Below, piece after piece: positions 27,828 to 37,893 of a stretch of DNA of 64,000 bases. This DNA comes from Acidobacteria bacterium Ga0074141 (lineage in GTDB: Bacteria > Acidobacteriota > Blastocatellia > Pyrinomonadales > Pyrinomonadaceae). Within the stretch, counting starts at the first letter, position 1. The number at the start of each line of letters is the position of its first letter. The translations under genes were made by a program, and so were the position numbers. The notes under the pieces were generated by a model that was not told the DNA's origin, did not search any database, and worked only from the letters and a program-made list of their open reading frames with translations. The stretch spans positions 124,001 to 188,000 of the forward strand of contig LNDP01000015.1 in NCBI GenBank assembly GCA_001464665.1, given 5' to 3'.

Positions 27828-29816
27828 ATGAATTGCAACCTTAAACTGTATCGACAAACTCTGATCGGGCTCATGCTCGCGATCACCTGCTTTTTCGGAA
27901 CAAAGATCTACGCACAAACGCTTGATGCATTCAATCCGAATCCCAACGGTAGGGTTCGAGCGGTAGTCGTCCACCCGGACGGTAAAATTCTGATTGCGGG
28001 TGATTTTACAAGCGTCGCAGATCAGCCACGGAACCGTATTGCACGATTGAACCCCGACGGCACGCTCGATCCGACATTTAACCCCAATGCGAACGACAAT
28101 ATATATTCAATGACTCTTCAATCTGACGGAAAAGTGTTGGTAAGCGGCGACTTTACCAGCATCGGCGGTCAAACACGCAACCGCATCGCCCGTCTCGACG
28201 GAGTGACGGGAGCCGCCGACTCGTTCAATCCGAATTTGAACTCCGCGGCTTTTTCAACCGTGATTCTGCCGGACGGTAAAATTCTGATCGGTGGCAATTT
28301 TAACAGTATTGGCGGGCAAACCCGCAACCGACTCGCCCGACTTAATCCTGACGGCACACTCGATACGGCTTTCAACCCAAACGCAAATAATTTCGTTAGT
28401 TCGATTGTGTTACAGCCGGACGGTAAGATCTTGGTAGGAGGTGCATTCACAAATATTGTAGGCATGGCTCGCAGTAAACTCGTTCGCATTAATGCCGACG
28501 GTACAATTGACACCGGCTTCAATCCGAGCCCGAGTAGCGACATTTATAGAGTGGCGTTGCAACCGGACGGGAAGATCCTTGTCGGAGGCAGTTTCACCAG
28601 CATTGGCGGTCAACCGCGCAACCGTATTGCGCGTCTCGACCGGGCCACCGGAGCGGCAGATAGTTGGAATCCAGGTGCGAATGGAACCGTCTCTTCATTC
28701 GCTGTTCAGAACGACGGAAAAATTCTAGCTGGCGGCAGCGGATTCAGCAACATCGGCGGACAACCTCGCATTAACACTGCCCGGCTCGACGCTGTAACCG
28801 GAGCTGCTGACAGTTTTAATCCCGGTACGGATAACCACGTTGAGGCAATAGCGATTCAACCTGACGGGAAGTTCATTGTTGCCGGAGCTTTTTTCTTTAT
28901 CGGAGGGCAAACTCGTAGCCGCGTTGCACGGTTTGTTCCGGAACCGGTCACCTTGACCAACAAACCGTTCGATCTTGACGGAGATGGGAAGACGGATGTT
29001 TCTGTGTTTCGGCCGAATGGTGTTTCGGGTGGTGCGGAATGGTGGTATTTGAAGTCGAGTGACGGTGGAAATGGGGCGTTTGCTTTTGGGGCGGCTTCTG
29101 ATACTCCGGTTCCGGCGGATTTTACCGGCGACGGGAAGACAGATGTTGCTTTTTGGCGGCCTTCGACCAGTGAATGGTACGTCATCAGAAGCGAGGACAA
29201 TACTTTCTTTGCGTTTCCATTTGGATCAAATGGCGACGTCCCAATGCCGGCTGATTTTGACGGCGACGGCGAAGCAGACGTTACCGTTTTTAGACCTTCC
29301 TCGAATACATGGTTCACATACCGTTCGTCTGATGGCCAGGTGACGACGACTCCGTTTGGTGCGGCGGGCGACAAGCCTGTGGCTGCTGACTACGACGGCG
29401 ACGGCAAAGCGGACATCGCGATCTATCGTCCGTCAGGCGGAACCGGCGGCGGCGAATGGTGGTATCTGCGAAGCTCAGACGGAGCGAATCGGGCGTTTGC
29501 GTTCGGCACTTCGACCGACCTTGCGGTTCCCGGCGACTACACCGGCGACGGCAAGGCGGATCTTGCCTACTTCCAACCTTCAACCGGCGAGTGGTACGTC
29601 CTGCGTTCGGAGGACTCGAGCTTCTACGCATTCCCTTGGGGTGCCGCGGGCGACCAGCCGGCACCGGGCGACTACGACGGCGACGGCAAGATCGACGCCG
29701 CCGTCTTCCGGCCTTCTAACTCAAACTGGTTTGCTCTGCGTTCCACGGCAGGCCCGCTCATTCTCCAGTTCGGCATCTCCGGCGACCGGCCGCTGCCGAA
29801 TGCGTTTGTGAGGTAG
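27828..29816 (+). CDS. Secreted delta-60 repeat / FG-GAP (VCBS) repeat protein
   Basis: 662 residues from ATG 27828 (TTTAGGAG upstream). The signal peptide ends near KIYAQ. Residues 35-375 hold about seven delta-60 repeats (PDGKILIGGNFNSIGGQTRNRLARL pattern, split by Asn-Pro-rich joins). Residues 382-655 hold six FG-GAP-like units (DGDGKTDVSVFRP), arranged as two copies of a three-unit block. Both repeat types form beta-propellers. The DxDGDG motifs suggest calcium binding. It is probably an extracellular or surface adhesin-like protein; no anchoring signal is seen. Confidence 0.9.
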   Translation: MNCNLKLYRQTLIGLMLAITCFFGTKIYAQTLDAFNPNPNGRVRAVVVHPDGKILIAGDFTSVADQPRNRIARLNPDGTLDPTFNPNANDNIYSMTLQSDGKVLVSGDFTSIGGQTRNRIARLDGVTGAADSFNPNLNSAAFSTVILPDGKILIGGNFNSIGGQTRNRLARLNPDGTLDTAFNPNANNFVSSIVLQPDGKILVGGAFTNIVGMARSKLVRINADGTIDTGFNPSPSSDIYRVALQPDGKILVGGSFTSIGGQPRNRIARLDRATGAADSWNPGANGTVSSFAVQNDGKILAGGSGFSNIGGQPRINTARLDAVTGAADSFNPGTDNHVEAIAIQPDGKFIVAGAFFFIGGQTRSRVARFVPEPVTLTNKPFDLDGDGKTDVSVFRPNGVSGGAEWWYLKSSDGGNGAFAFGAASDTPVPADFTGDGKTDVAFWRPSTSEWYVIRSEDNTFFAFPFGSNGDVPMPADFDGDGEADVTVFRPSSNTWFTYRSSDGQVTTTPFGAAGDKPVAADYDGDGKADIAIYRPSGGTGGGEWWYLRSSDGANRAFAFGTSTDLAVPGDYTGDGKADLAYFQPSTGEWYVLRSEDSSFYAFPWGAAGDQPAPGDYDGDGKIDAAVFRPSNSNWFALRSTAGPLILQFGISGDRPLPNAFVR

Positions 29817-29847
29817 GTAGCGAGAAGTCAGAAGACAGAAGTCTTGC

Positions 29848-29890
29848 GGCCTCCGTGGTGGATCATTCCATCGCGGAGGCCATTTAGCTT
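29848..29890 (+). terminator. Terminator of the delta-60/FG-GAP gene
   Basis: GGCCTCCG pairs with CGGAGGCC, with a further GGAT/ATCC-like inner pairing, followed by ATTTAGCTTTTG. Confidence 0.6.
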
Positions 29891-29915
29891 TTGCAGAAAC
29901 GTGACCGACAGCGGT

Positions 29916-29956
29916 GAAAAAAAAGAACCGCAGAGCCGAAAGGCAAGCTGCGGTTC
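29916..29956 (-). terminator. Terminator of the LamG-repeat gene
   Basis: On the minus strand GAACCGCAG (29948-29956) pairs with CTGCGGTTC (29925-29933) around a GCC-GAAA-GGC inner loop, then an eight-T run. Confidence 0.85.
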
Positions 29957-29998
29957 GTTAGCCCCCCGACGGGAAAGTTTCGCTTACAGAGGAAGGAT

Positions 29999-32845
29999 TC
30001 ACGGAGAGTCGGAAACAAAATCGAGTATGAATATTGAATCCTTTACGTTTATGACCCTGACGGGATTTGAGAAGGTTGCTCGCTTCGCGCGTACCTCGGC
30101 AATATAAGTCTGGCCCACGGCGACATCTTCGATCTGGAAATACCCAAAGGAATTTGTCAGAACTAGCCGCGGCTCGGACAAGCCTGCGCCCGTGAGCGTA
30201 ATGGTCGCATACGGAATGCCGAAGCCGCCCGCCGTCGTAACCCGTCCTTGGATCGACCCACTCGCCGAGGTAGGTGCGAGCGGCGCGATGGCAAAGGGCG
30301 AAAGGGAAGTCGTCTGGGCACAGACCGCCCGGGTAGCAAAATCTCGCGTTGTTGTCCGGTTCACCCAAGTGCCGTTCTCGAGGTGGAGCACGAACAGCGT
30401 TGCGAAGGCCTCTGCAGTCGTGAACGCCGGCAGGTTAAAACACAGATCAACGTTGCCGAGAAATTCGGCAGTGGTCGCGATGTCGTGGATCAACGGCGAA
30501 GCTGGATTCGCTGGCAATGCAGGAAGTCCGGCACCCGAAAGCGGGATCTGCTGAGTGACGCCGCCCGTGGTCACTTCTTCGAAAGTCACCGTTACATCGC
30601 CGAGAGTCGTAGTCGAAGGATGAAAGTTTGAGCCAAAGGATGACCCGTATGTCCAACGTGAATTCTCCGGAACACTCGGTTCGCCGTAAGGCGATATCCT
30701 TTTCTCAGCAAGAAGAATCGGTTCGGCTATTGAGGCTTCAGAACTTGCAAGGTGGTCAAGTATCTTTACTGATCGAGATCCAGAGCCTTCATCGAATATG
30801 GCCAAGATCTCTGCTGAGGACAGAGCTCGGTCATAGATCCCTACCTCATCCAAAGCCCCTTTCCACGCATATTCCGGCGGTGTGGGGCCCGCGGAACACG
30901 TCACACCTGGCTCGTGTCCTATCATCGTACAGAGGTTGGCGTTTGCGACGTTTCTGATCGTTCCGGAGGCTGGCTGACTAAATATCGATGTTCCGTTTCT
31001 GTAAAGAACGATTTGCGAGCCGTTATATGTAAATGCAATATGAGACCACTCATTTAACGGCAGTTGACTTGTCGTTGCGGTTGGAAACTGATCTCCATTT
31101 GAAAGCCTAAGGTCAGCCAAAACGAAGCCATTTCGGACCCTCAGCGCGAAACCGTCACCGTCGGTGTTTGATATAACGTTCTGTCCGAGAAATTCGTTTC
31201 CTGCATAGCTTGTCGGATAAACCCATGCCTCAACACTAAGTTGTGCATAAGGTGCATGGAATGCGTCATCCGGAAGTGCGATCGCTTGATTCGTGCCGGA
31301 GAACTGAAACGCTTGGCCGACATGGCCTGGGGTGAAATTCACGCCGCCGATCAACCGGCCGTTGTTGCCGAAACCCGACGAATCTAGTGCGTTCCCCTCA
31401 CCACGCCACAATCCGATCTGTCCGTTCCGAGGCGAAGTGATCGTTTTCTTCAGCTTACCGCCCGCTCCGGCGTTGAAGATGGACTGAACCTCAGCGGCTG
31501 ATAATGCACGGTTGAAAACTGAAGGCTCGTCGATCTGGCCAAGGAATCCGAAATCGGTGGCGTTGCCGAGGCGAACGTTTTCAGTGTTAATCCCAATGCC
31601 AAGATTCGTGGTTGCCTGTGAGGCTTCCAGAATCCCATTCACGTATAAACGCATCGTGTATCCATCCCATGTAAACGCAAAGTGCGTGAACTCGCCGGCT
31701 GGAAGTGCTTGGATTGATCCAAATATATTCAAAGTGCTGTTCTGATCGAAGATCCCGGCACGCAAAAAGCCCGGCCCAAGCGGATTGCCATTGCAAGTGA
31801 TCTGCGTAAGCCATCCACGATTGATAATCGGAACTGAGTGAGCGATCCTCATGACATTACTTGTGGGGTTGCACCCAACAAAGCTTTCTGGGCGTATCCA
31901 AGTCTCAAGAGAAAATCCGGCTTGCGGAAACAATGCGGGATCGTTTGGAATATCGACGTACTGATCTCTGGCGGTAAAGTTGAATGCTTGTCCGACCTTT
32001 CCGACCGCATAACTCGCTCCATTCTGGAGCATGGCGTTGAATGAACTTGCCGAAATATCGTTCGCATTTCCGTCGCCGGCCCACCAGCCGATCAGGCCTG
32101 AAGGAGCAACGGTCGCCGTCGGTTTGCATTTTCCGGCAGTTCCCGCGTTATAGATCGCCGCTATCTCGTCCGCCGTCAACGAGCGGCTATAGACCGAAGG
32201 CTCATCTATTTGTCCTACGAATCCGAAATCGATAGCGTTGCCGATCCGTAATGCGTCCGAATTGATTCCAAGTGAACTGATCGTGGTTGGTGCCGAATTG
32301 TCGAGAACTCCGTTTATATAGAGACTCAAAGTAGTACCGTCCCACGTGAATGCCACGTGAGTAAAGGTTCCGGCAGGAATGGTTGAATTTGATGCTAGGA
32401 CATTCCTTTCCCCGGTCTGGGAACGAAGTTCTGCGGCAAACCGATTGTTCGCGCAATTAATCAAAGTCAGCCATCCGAGCAGTTGTGTCTGCATTGTATG
32501 TGCAATTCGATATGATGAATTGCAACCAACATAGGTAGAAGGATTCACCCATCCTTCAACGGTGATGCTAGTTGATGGGAATAGCGCGGGATTGTTGGGG
32601 ATATCTACATACTGGTTCTGGGCTGTAAAGTTAAATGCCTGTCCGCTGTTTCCCAAGGTAAAACTGGCACCGTTTGGTAGTGTGCCGTTAAAACGAGAAC
32701 GCGAATCAAGTGCGTTTCCATCGCCTGACCACCAGGAGACCAAGCCGGGAGCCACTGGTGTGCAAACCTGGGCGTGCGTGGCATGAACGAGCAACACGGA
32801 AAGCAGGCAAGATAAATTGAAAAGGCACTTGATCGTTGAGCGCAT
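29999..32845 (-). CDS. Secreted protein with three LamG/concanavalin-like domains
   Basis: 948 residues. The signal peptide ends at HATHAQ. Three tandem LamG domains each begin with a line such as GLVSWWSGDGNALD and end with GQIDEPSVYSRSLTADEIAAIYNAG. After them comes a beta-rich region, then a carboxypeptidase-regulatory-like domain (SGSIQGRVTTAGGFGIPYATITLTG) at the C-terminus. LamG folds usually bind glycans or proteins, so a surface-binding role is inferred. The gene is divergent from the ToxR-like regulator 168 bp away, which may control it. Confidence 0.88.
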   Translation of the reverse strand: MRSTIKCLFNLSCLLSVLLVHATHAQVCTPVAPGLVSWWSGDGNALDSRSRFNGTLPNGASFTLGNSGQAFNFTAQNQYVDIPNNPALFPSTSITVEGWVNPSTYVGCNSSYRIAHTMQTQLLGWLTLINCANNRFAAELRSQTGERNVLASNSTIPAGTFTHVAFTWDGTTLSLYINGVLDNSAPTTISSLGINSDALRIGNAIDFGFVGQIDEPSVYSRSLTADEIAAIYNAGTAGKCKPTATVAPSGLIGWWAGDGNANDISASSFNAMLQNGASYAVGKVGQAFNFTARDQYVDIPNDPALFPQAGFSLETWIRPESFVGCNPTSNVMRIAHSVPIINRGWLTQITCNGNPLGPGFLRAGIFDQNSTLNIFGSIQALPAGEFTHFAFTWDGYTMRLYVNGILEASQATTNLGIGINTENVRLGNATDFGFLGQIDEPSVFNRALSAAEVQSIFNAGAGGKLKKTITSPRNGQIGLWRGEGNALDSSGFGNNGRLIGGVNFTPGHVGQAFQFSGTNQAIALPDDAFHAPYAQLSVEAWVYPTSYAGNEFLGQNVISNTDGDGFALRVRNGFVLADLRLSNGDQFPTATTSQLPLNEWSHIAFTYNGSQIVLYRNGTSIFSQPASGTIRNVANANLCTMIGHEPGVTCSAGPTPPEYAWKGALDEVGIYDRALSSAEILAIFDEGSGSRSVKILDHLASSEASIAEPILLAEKRISPYGEPSVPENSRWTYGSSFGSNFHPSTTTLGDVTVTFEEVTTGGVTQQIPLSGAGLPALPANPASPLIHDIATTAEFLGNVDLCFNLPAFTTAEAFATLFVLHLENGTWVNRTTTRDFATRAVCAQTTSLSPFAIAPLAPTSASGSIQGRVTTAGGFGIPYATITLTGAGLSEPRLVLTNSFGYFQIEDVAVGQTYIAEVRAKRATFSNPVRVINVKDSIFILDFVSDSP

Positions 32846-33013
32846 ATAGTTTTCCCAGGCTTGCCGTAGTTCGAGGACGGCATGGTTGCTTCAAAATAAT
32901 TGTCTAAACAGGGCTTGTGAAGTAAAATCTTGATACGTTTATAACCAGCTTTACCCTAAAAGTCCTAAATTATTTCTCATACGTTTCTCAATTAGTTCTC
33001 GTTTTGACCAAAA

Positions 33014-34690
33014 ATGGCAGATCTGGACGGAAATAGCGGGTTTGAATTTGGCGAATTCGTTCTGGACGTCGAAACAAAGATACTTCGCCGCAATGGTGAG
33101 GTTGTCCCATTGCCGCTAAAGGCCATCGAACTGCTTGCTGTTTTGGTTGAGAATAACGGCGAAGTGGTCTCAAAAGACCAACTGATGGAACGCATTTGGG
33201 GCGATGCTTTTGTCGAAGACAGCGTTCTCACCCAAAACATCTATATTCTCCGCAAGGCGTTTAAATCAAGTGGATCGGCCGCAAAGATAAAGAACATCCC
33301 GCGAAGAGGGTATGTTTTTGAATACGAACTTTCAGAGCCGGAGTCGGTTTCAGACGTTTCTTCAGAGGCCGAAGGTGTCCCGATCGATGATCAAAGGTCG
33401 CTCCATGGCAAAACCACGAATTCAGTTCCGACTGAGGAAACGGGTCGCCATCGTCCAACTCGATGGGTGCTCGCATTTTCTGTTTTTGTTGTCGTTTTCG
33501 CCGCAGGCTTCGCCGGTTATCGATATCTCAATGGCAACGCGACGGCATCAATTGCCGCCCCCGGCACGGTTCGTTTGCGGCCCGCGGGGCAGCCATCGGC
33601 GCTGAAAATAGTTGCGGTATTGCCGTTTCAAGGCACAGATGTAGTTGCGTCAGCCAATTTTGCCCGCGATCTCTCCATTCGCCTCGGCAGCGTTAATAAA
33701 TTCAACGTAGTGCCGATGCAGCTTATTCATCAATACGAAAAATTTGGTGCGGAGCTAAGGGCCGATTTAGTCTTGAGCGGAGAACTGACGGCCAATGAAC
33801 AGCGGTATTCCGCCGTCGCCCGCTTAGTGAAGACAGCGGACAACAGCGAAGTCTGGAGCGGTCGCTTCGAGTTCGACAATATCATTCAGCTCCAGGACGC
33901 CATCGCAAACGCCGCGGCGAAAGCAGTCATTGACAGAATGACAAACGCAGAGCGGACGGTTATCGCTAAACGCCTGCCTACGAACCTGTCTGCTTACGAG
34001 CATCTTCAAAAAGGGCTGTTGCTCTGGCGAGACCGCCGAGAGGCCGAGCCGTTCCTGACAAAAGCGATCGAACTGGATGCAAGCCTCGCACAAGCTTACG
34101 CAATACTCGCCGGAAGATACGCGATGGCCGGCAAATGGACCGATGCTGAGCAGGCGCTCGATAAAGCGTTCGCGCTCAACGATAATCTGTCGGACGCATA
34201 TGCGGTTCAGGGATTTTTTCGAATTTTCCATCTCCATGATTGGGCTGGAGCAGAAACGAGCTTAAAAAGTGCGGTCGAGCTTGATGCAAACAACATCAAC
34301 GCCCGGCACTGGCTAGGCGTGTTTTATTCCATTCATCGCCGGCTTGACGAGGCGAAGGTTGAAATGAAAACCGCCCTCGAACTCGACCCGACTAACCCGA
34401 CTCTCCTCGCCGATATTGGGCAGCTCTACTATTTTGCGGGGCAGATAGATAAATCGGCCGAATACTGCCGGCGTGCACTGGAGATCGATCCGGGACATGG
34501 GTTTGCCGCCAGATATCTCTCGGAGTATACGCAACCTTCGACCGTCGACGCTGAAACACTTCTGAAAGAGGCCGAGGAGGCTGCGCAAACTAGATCTTTC
34601 ACGTTGCCTTACCTCAATATCGATCCGAGATATGAACCCGTCAGGTCAGATCCGCGGTTTCGGCAGGTTATGCACAGTATGGGACTCTAG
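33014..34690 (+). CDS. ToxR/CadC-like winged-helix regulator with TPR domain
   Basis: 558 residues. The N-terminal OmpR/PhoB-type DNA-binding domain shows FGEFVLDVETKILRRNGEVVPL and IPRRGYVFE. A membrane helix (WVLAFSVFVVVFAAGFAGYRYL) sits near residues 150-170. The exterior part starts with a FlgO-like segment (VLPFQGTDVVASANFARDLSIRL) and continues into TPRs (AYAILAGRYAMAGKWTDAEQAL, DEAKVEMKTALELDPTNP). Such proteins sense envelope signals and bind DNA directly from the membrane. Its stop is five bases from the convergent guaB stop. Confidence 0.92.
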   Translation: MADLDGNSGFEFGEFVLDVETKILRRNGEVVPLPLKAIELLAVLVENNGEVVSKDQLMERIWGDAFVEDSVLTQNIYILRKAFKSSGSAAKIKNIPRRGYVFEYELSEPESVSDVSSEAEGVPIDDQRSLHGKTTNSVPTEETGRHRPTRWVLAFSVFVVVFAAGFAGYRYLNGNATASIAAPGTVRLRPAGQPSALKIVAVLPFQGTDVVASANFARDLSIRLGSVNKFNVVPMQLIHQYEKFGAELRADLVLSGELTANEQRYSAVARLVKTADNSEVWSGRFEFDNIIQLQDAIANAAAKAVIDRMTNAERTVIAKRLPTNLSAYEHLQKGLLLWRDRREAEPFLTKAIELDASLAQAYAILAGRYAMAGKWTDAEQALDKAFALNDNLSDAYAVQGFFRIFHLHDWAGAETSLKSAVELDANNINARHWLGVFYSIHRRLDEAKVEMKTALELDPTNPTLLADIGQLYYFAGQIDKSAEYCRRALEIDPGHGFAARYLSEYTQPSTVDAETLLKEAEEAAQTRSFTLPYLNIDPRYEPVRSDPRFRQVMHSMGL

Positions 34691-34695
34691 ATCGA

Positions 34696-36165
34696 TCAGC
34701 TTTCGATCCTGTAATTCGGGGCTTCTTTAGTGATTATCACATCGTGGACGTGCGATTCGCGGAGGCCGGCGGACGTCATCCGGACGAAGCGAGCATTGGC
34801 CTGCAGGTCCGCGATGTCGCGGCAGCCGGTGTAACCCATACCGGCACGGAGCCCGCCGATGAGCTGCGTTACCATCTCCGCGACCGAGCCCTTGTAGGCG
34901 ACGCGGCCCTCGATACCTTCGGGCACGAACTTCGAATCAACCGTCGTCATCTCTTGTGCGTAGCGGTCGCTTGAACCACGCTTCATCGCGCCGATCGAGC
35001 CCATCCCGCGATAGGTCTTAAAGCTGCGTCCTTGGAAAAGAATGACTTCGCCCGGGGCTTCCTCGGTACCGGCGAAAAGCGACCCGATCATTACGGTATC
35101 GGCACCGGCAGCGATCGCCTTGACCACATCGCCGGAGAACTTGACGCCTCCATCGGCGATAACGGGGACGCCCGTGCCCTTAGCGGCCTTAACTGCATTT
35201 GTAATTGCTGTTATCTGCGGCACTCCCGCACCGGTAACGACCCGCGTCGTGCAGATCGAGCCCGGGCCGATGCCGATCTTTACGGCGTCAACGCCCGCTG
35301 AGATGAGCGCCGCGGTTCCTTCCTCGGTGGCGACGTTCCCGGCGACGACCTGCATCGCGGGGAACTTCTGTTTGATGGCCTTTACCGCTTCGAGCACACG
35401 GGAACTATGGCCGTGGGCCGTGTCGACAACGATTGCGTCAGCCCGTGATTTGACCAGAGCCGTCGCTCGCTCAAGGAAGTCGCCCGTCGCACCGACCGCC
35501 GCCGCACAGCGAAGCCGGCCGAAGTCATCCTTTGCCGCGTGAGGGAAGCGGATCGCTTTTTGAATGTCCTTTACTGTGATCAGCCCCTTCAGATGCCCGT
35601 CGCCATCGACCACCAAGAGCTTTTCGATGCGGTGCTTTTGGAGTGTGACCTTCGCGTCGTCGAGCGTTGTGCCGACCGGCACCGTTACGAGTGGCTGCGG
35701 CGTCATTACTTCCGAGACCGAAATATCAAATCGCGTCTCAAACCGCAGGTCGCGGTTCGTGATAATGCCGACCAGAAAGCCGTTTTCATCAATGACCGGA
35801 ACACCGCTGATCTTGTAGCGCTCCATAATGTTGAGCGCCTCGGAAACGAGCGCATTCTTGTTGATGGTGACGGGGTCGACGATCATTCCGGATTCGCTCC
35901 GCTTGACCTTGTCGACCTCTTCGGCCTGTTCGGCGATGGAGAGATTTTTGTGGATAACGCCGATGCCGCCTTGCTGGGCAAGAGCGATGGCAAGTCCGGC
36001 CTCGGTCACCGTGTCCATCGCCGAGGAGCAAAGCGGGATGTTCAACTCGATGCCGCGGCTGAAGCGTGTTCGGGTATCGACCTCGCCCGGCAGTATCTCA
36101 GAATAATTGGGGACGAGCATCACGTCGTCAAATGTAAGGCCTTCTTTAATTTCGTCGATGTTCAT
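34696..36165 (-). CDS. guaB: IMP dehydrogenase
   Basis: 489 residues. Oxidises IMP to XMP, the committed step of GMP synthesis. Seen: the N-terminal [18 protein letters not shown], two CBS domains (about 95-205), the catalytic loop [15 protein letters not shown] with Cys305, and the flap/active region [17 protein letters not shown]. It ends with [13 protein letters not shown]. It lies downstream of the RodZ-like gene but is separated from it by a terminator. Confidence 0.98.
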   Translation of the reverse strand: MNIDEIKEGLTFDDVMLVPNYSEILPGEVDTRTRFSRGIELNIPLCSSAMDTVTEAGLAIALAQQGGIGVIHKNLSIAEQAEEVDKVKRSESGMIVDPVTINKNALVSEALNIMERYKISGVPVIDENGFLVGIITNRDLRFETRFDISVSEVMTPQPLVTVPVGTTLDDAKVTLQKHRIEKLLVVDGDGHLKGLITVKDIQKAIRFPHAAKDDFGRLRCAAAVGATGDFLERATALVKSRADAIVVDTAHGHSSRVLEAVKAIKQKFPAMQVVAGNVATEEGTAALISAGVDAVKIGIGPGSICTTRVVTGAGVPQITAITNAVKAAKGTGVPVIADGGVKFSGDVVKAIAAGADTVMIGSLFAGTEEAPGEVILFQGRSFKTYRGMGSIGAMKRGSSDRYAQEMTTVDSKFVPEGIEGRVAYKGSVAEMVTQLIGGLRAGMGYTGCRDIADLQANARFVRMTSAGLRESHVHDVIITKEAPNYRIES

Positions 36166-36183
36166 AAAAGCGTGTTCTATTTA

Positions 36184-36210
36184 CAAAAAAGCCCGCAAGT
36201 ATCTGCGGGC
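36184..36210 (-). terminator. Terminator between the RodZ-like gene and guaB
   Basis: On the minus strand GCCCGCA-GATACT-TGCGGGC is followed by six T. Confidence 0.85.
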
Positions 36211-36269
36211 GGCGCAATCCATGTAATTTGGCGAAGCGTTGTGCTTTTCGTAAGGAGCGTATCGCATCT

Positions 36270-37259
36270 TTAGGGCGTCTGCGTTGCGGCCGGTGTCGTT
36301 CTGGCCGGCGGCGTTGTGCGTGCGGCGGGCGTCGCGGTTCGGGCCGGGGCCGGCGTCGCCGTGTTTCCGCGGATAACGGGCCCTGGGCTCAGTCCCGGAG
36401 TTGTCACCGGATTCGTGCTTACCGTTGCGGTCGGAACGGCAGCCGGTGTCGCGACGGGAGCAACGGTCGGGCTGGGTGTCGCTTCGCCGGGTTGAACAAA
36501 CCTTCCCGCCGTGTAGATCGCCTCGGCATTCGCCTTATCTATTGTGAATGTGACCGAGCTTCCCCGAGCCGGAGCCGGAGGAGGCTCGATCGCTTTGCCA
36601 TTGAGTTTCAACGCGACCTTATCGGAAAAGCCGGCCCAATAGCTAAGCCGTAGGGACTCGCGAGCGGTGATCACCTTTGGCGTTCCTGCAGGAACAACCT
36701 CCGAGATCTGTTTTCCATCTACCACGGAAGTCAGGCTGATCGCTTCAGCGGTCGGTGTGAACTCGATGCGGATCTCATTAAAGCTCGGGGCCGGTGTTGG
36801 TGTCGGGACTGCTCCTGTCCGGTTCGCGTTCACATTTGTGTTCGCCGCCGGTGTGGCCGGCTGGTTCTGCAAATAATTCAGGAGAAAGAGCACTCCGCCG
36901 GTTATCAAAGCGAGGATGATACCCGCAAAGATCAGGGTCGGGACCATCGAGTTCGCAACGTTATCGTCGGTTAGAACTTCGGACCTGTAAACCCGAAGTT
37001 CCTTATCTTCAAGCCCCTCGGTCTTTGTGACGATCCTCGAGTATTCCTGAACCGCTTCGTTTTCATCGAGCCCAACGAATTTCGCGTAGGATTTAACGAA
37101 ACCTTTGTTAAAAATACCGCCGGGGAGTGGTTTGTAGTCGTCGCGCTCTATCGATTCGAGATAGAGGCCGGAGATGCGCGTTTGCTCAGCAACCTCGCCG
37201 ATCGATAAACCTCGCTCCTCGCGAGCCTCTCGCAGTTTTTCACCAAGGGTTTGAGACAT
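36270..37259 (-). CDS. RodZ-like helix-turn-helix membrane protein
   Basis: 329 residues. A cytoplasmic HTH domain (LGEKLREAREERGLSIGEVAEQTRISGLYLESIERDDY), a membrane helix near residues 110-130, a Pro/Thr/Asn-rich spacer (NTNVNANRTGAVPTP) and a periplasmic DUF4115-type domain (AISLTSVVDGKQISEVVPAG to SYWAGFSDKVALKLNGK). The tail is rich in Pro, Ala and Thr. RodZ links MreB to the cell-wall elongation machinery. It is divergent from the microcompartment gene. Confidence 0.88.
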   Translation of the reverse strand: MSQTLGEKLREAREERGLSIGEVAEQTRISGLYLESIERDDYKPLPGGIFNKGFVKSYAKFVGLDENEAVQEYSRIVTKTEGLEDKELRVYRSEVLTDDNVANSMVPTLIFAGIILALITGGVLFLLNYLQNQPATPAANTNVNANRTGAVPTPTPAPSFNEIRIEFTPTAEAISLTSVVDGKQISEVVPAGTPKVITARESLRLSYWAGFSDKVALKLNGKAIEPPPAPARGSSVTFTIDKANAEAIYTAGRFVQPGEATPSPTVAPVATPAAVPTATVSTNPVTTPGLSPGPVIRGNTATPAPARTATPAARTTPPARTTPAATQTP

Positions 37260-37483
37260 TTCTATGATCGGTAAGCCGTTCCAAAGCCATTCGCAACCAA
37301 CATTTCCGTAAACTTGAAATATAGCCCTGAAAACAAGGCGATGTCAATCGGAAGGCCTATTTGAGCTTTCCGTTAGGTTGCTTGATTATTCCGCGCTACG
37401 CGTGATACGTTTACACATTGATCATCAACGGCATGCGGGCCGCGAAGGCCGCCTTGCCACAAACACAACAGGGAGCTAGATCG

Positions 37484-37858
37484 ATGAGTTTAGAGGCACT
37501 AGGAATGGTCGAGACCAAGGGTTTTGTCGGTGGCGTTGAAGCCGCAGACGCCATGGTCAAGGCCGCAAATGTTCAACTGGTCGGCAAAGAGTATATCGGC
37601 GCCGGGTATGTGACGATCTTCGTTCGCGGCGACGTCGGTGCGGTCAAGGCCGCGACCGATGCAGGCGCTGCGGCGGCACGACGCGTTGGCGAGCTTATCA
37701 GCGTCCACGTTATTCCGCGGCCTCATCAGGAGGTCGAGCGTGTCATCCCGACGGGCGGCAAGGTCGGCTACAGCCCGGATGAAAAGGCGCTCCAGGGCGG
37801 CGGAAAGCAGATCGCTTCCGGCTCGGAAAACGACAGCAGCAAGCTGAAGTCCAAGTAA
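37484..37858 (+). CDS. Bacterial microcompartment shell protein, BMC-H type
   Basis: 124 residues from ATG 37484, with GGGAG eight bases upstream; longer frames are unlikely. A single BMC domain covers residues 3-88: [21 protein letters not shown], the pore loop [22 protein letters not shown], and [14 protein letters not shown]. This matches the EutM/PduA/CcmK hexamer class that tiles the flat faces of protein shells around metabolic enzymes. The last 36 residues ([13 protein letters not shown] onward) are a polar extension. The aldehyde dehydrogenase gene follows after 35 bp. No BMC-P or BMC-T gene is in the window. Confidence 0.95.
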   Translation: MSLEALGMVETKGFVGGVEAADAMVKAANVQLVGKEYIGAGYVTIFVRGDVGAVKAATDAGAAAARRVGELISVHVIPRPHQEVERVIPTGGKVGYSPDEKALQGGGKQIASGSENDSSKLKSK

Positions 37859-37893
37859 TTACTAGCTCCGGCTCTCTCCGGTAACGGCTGTCC

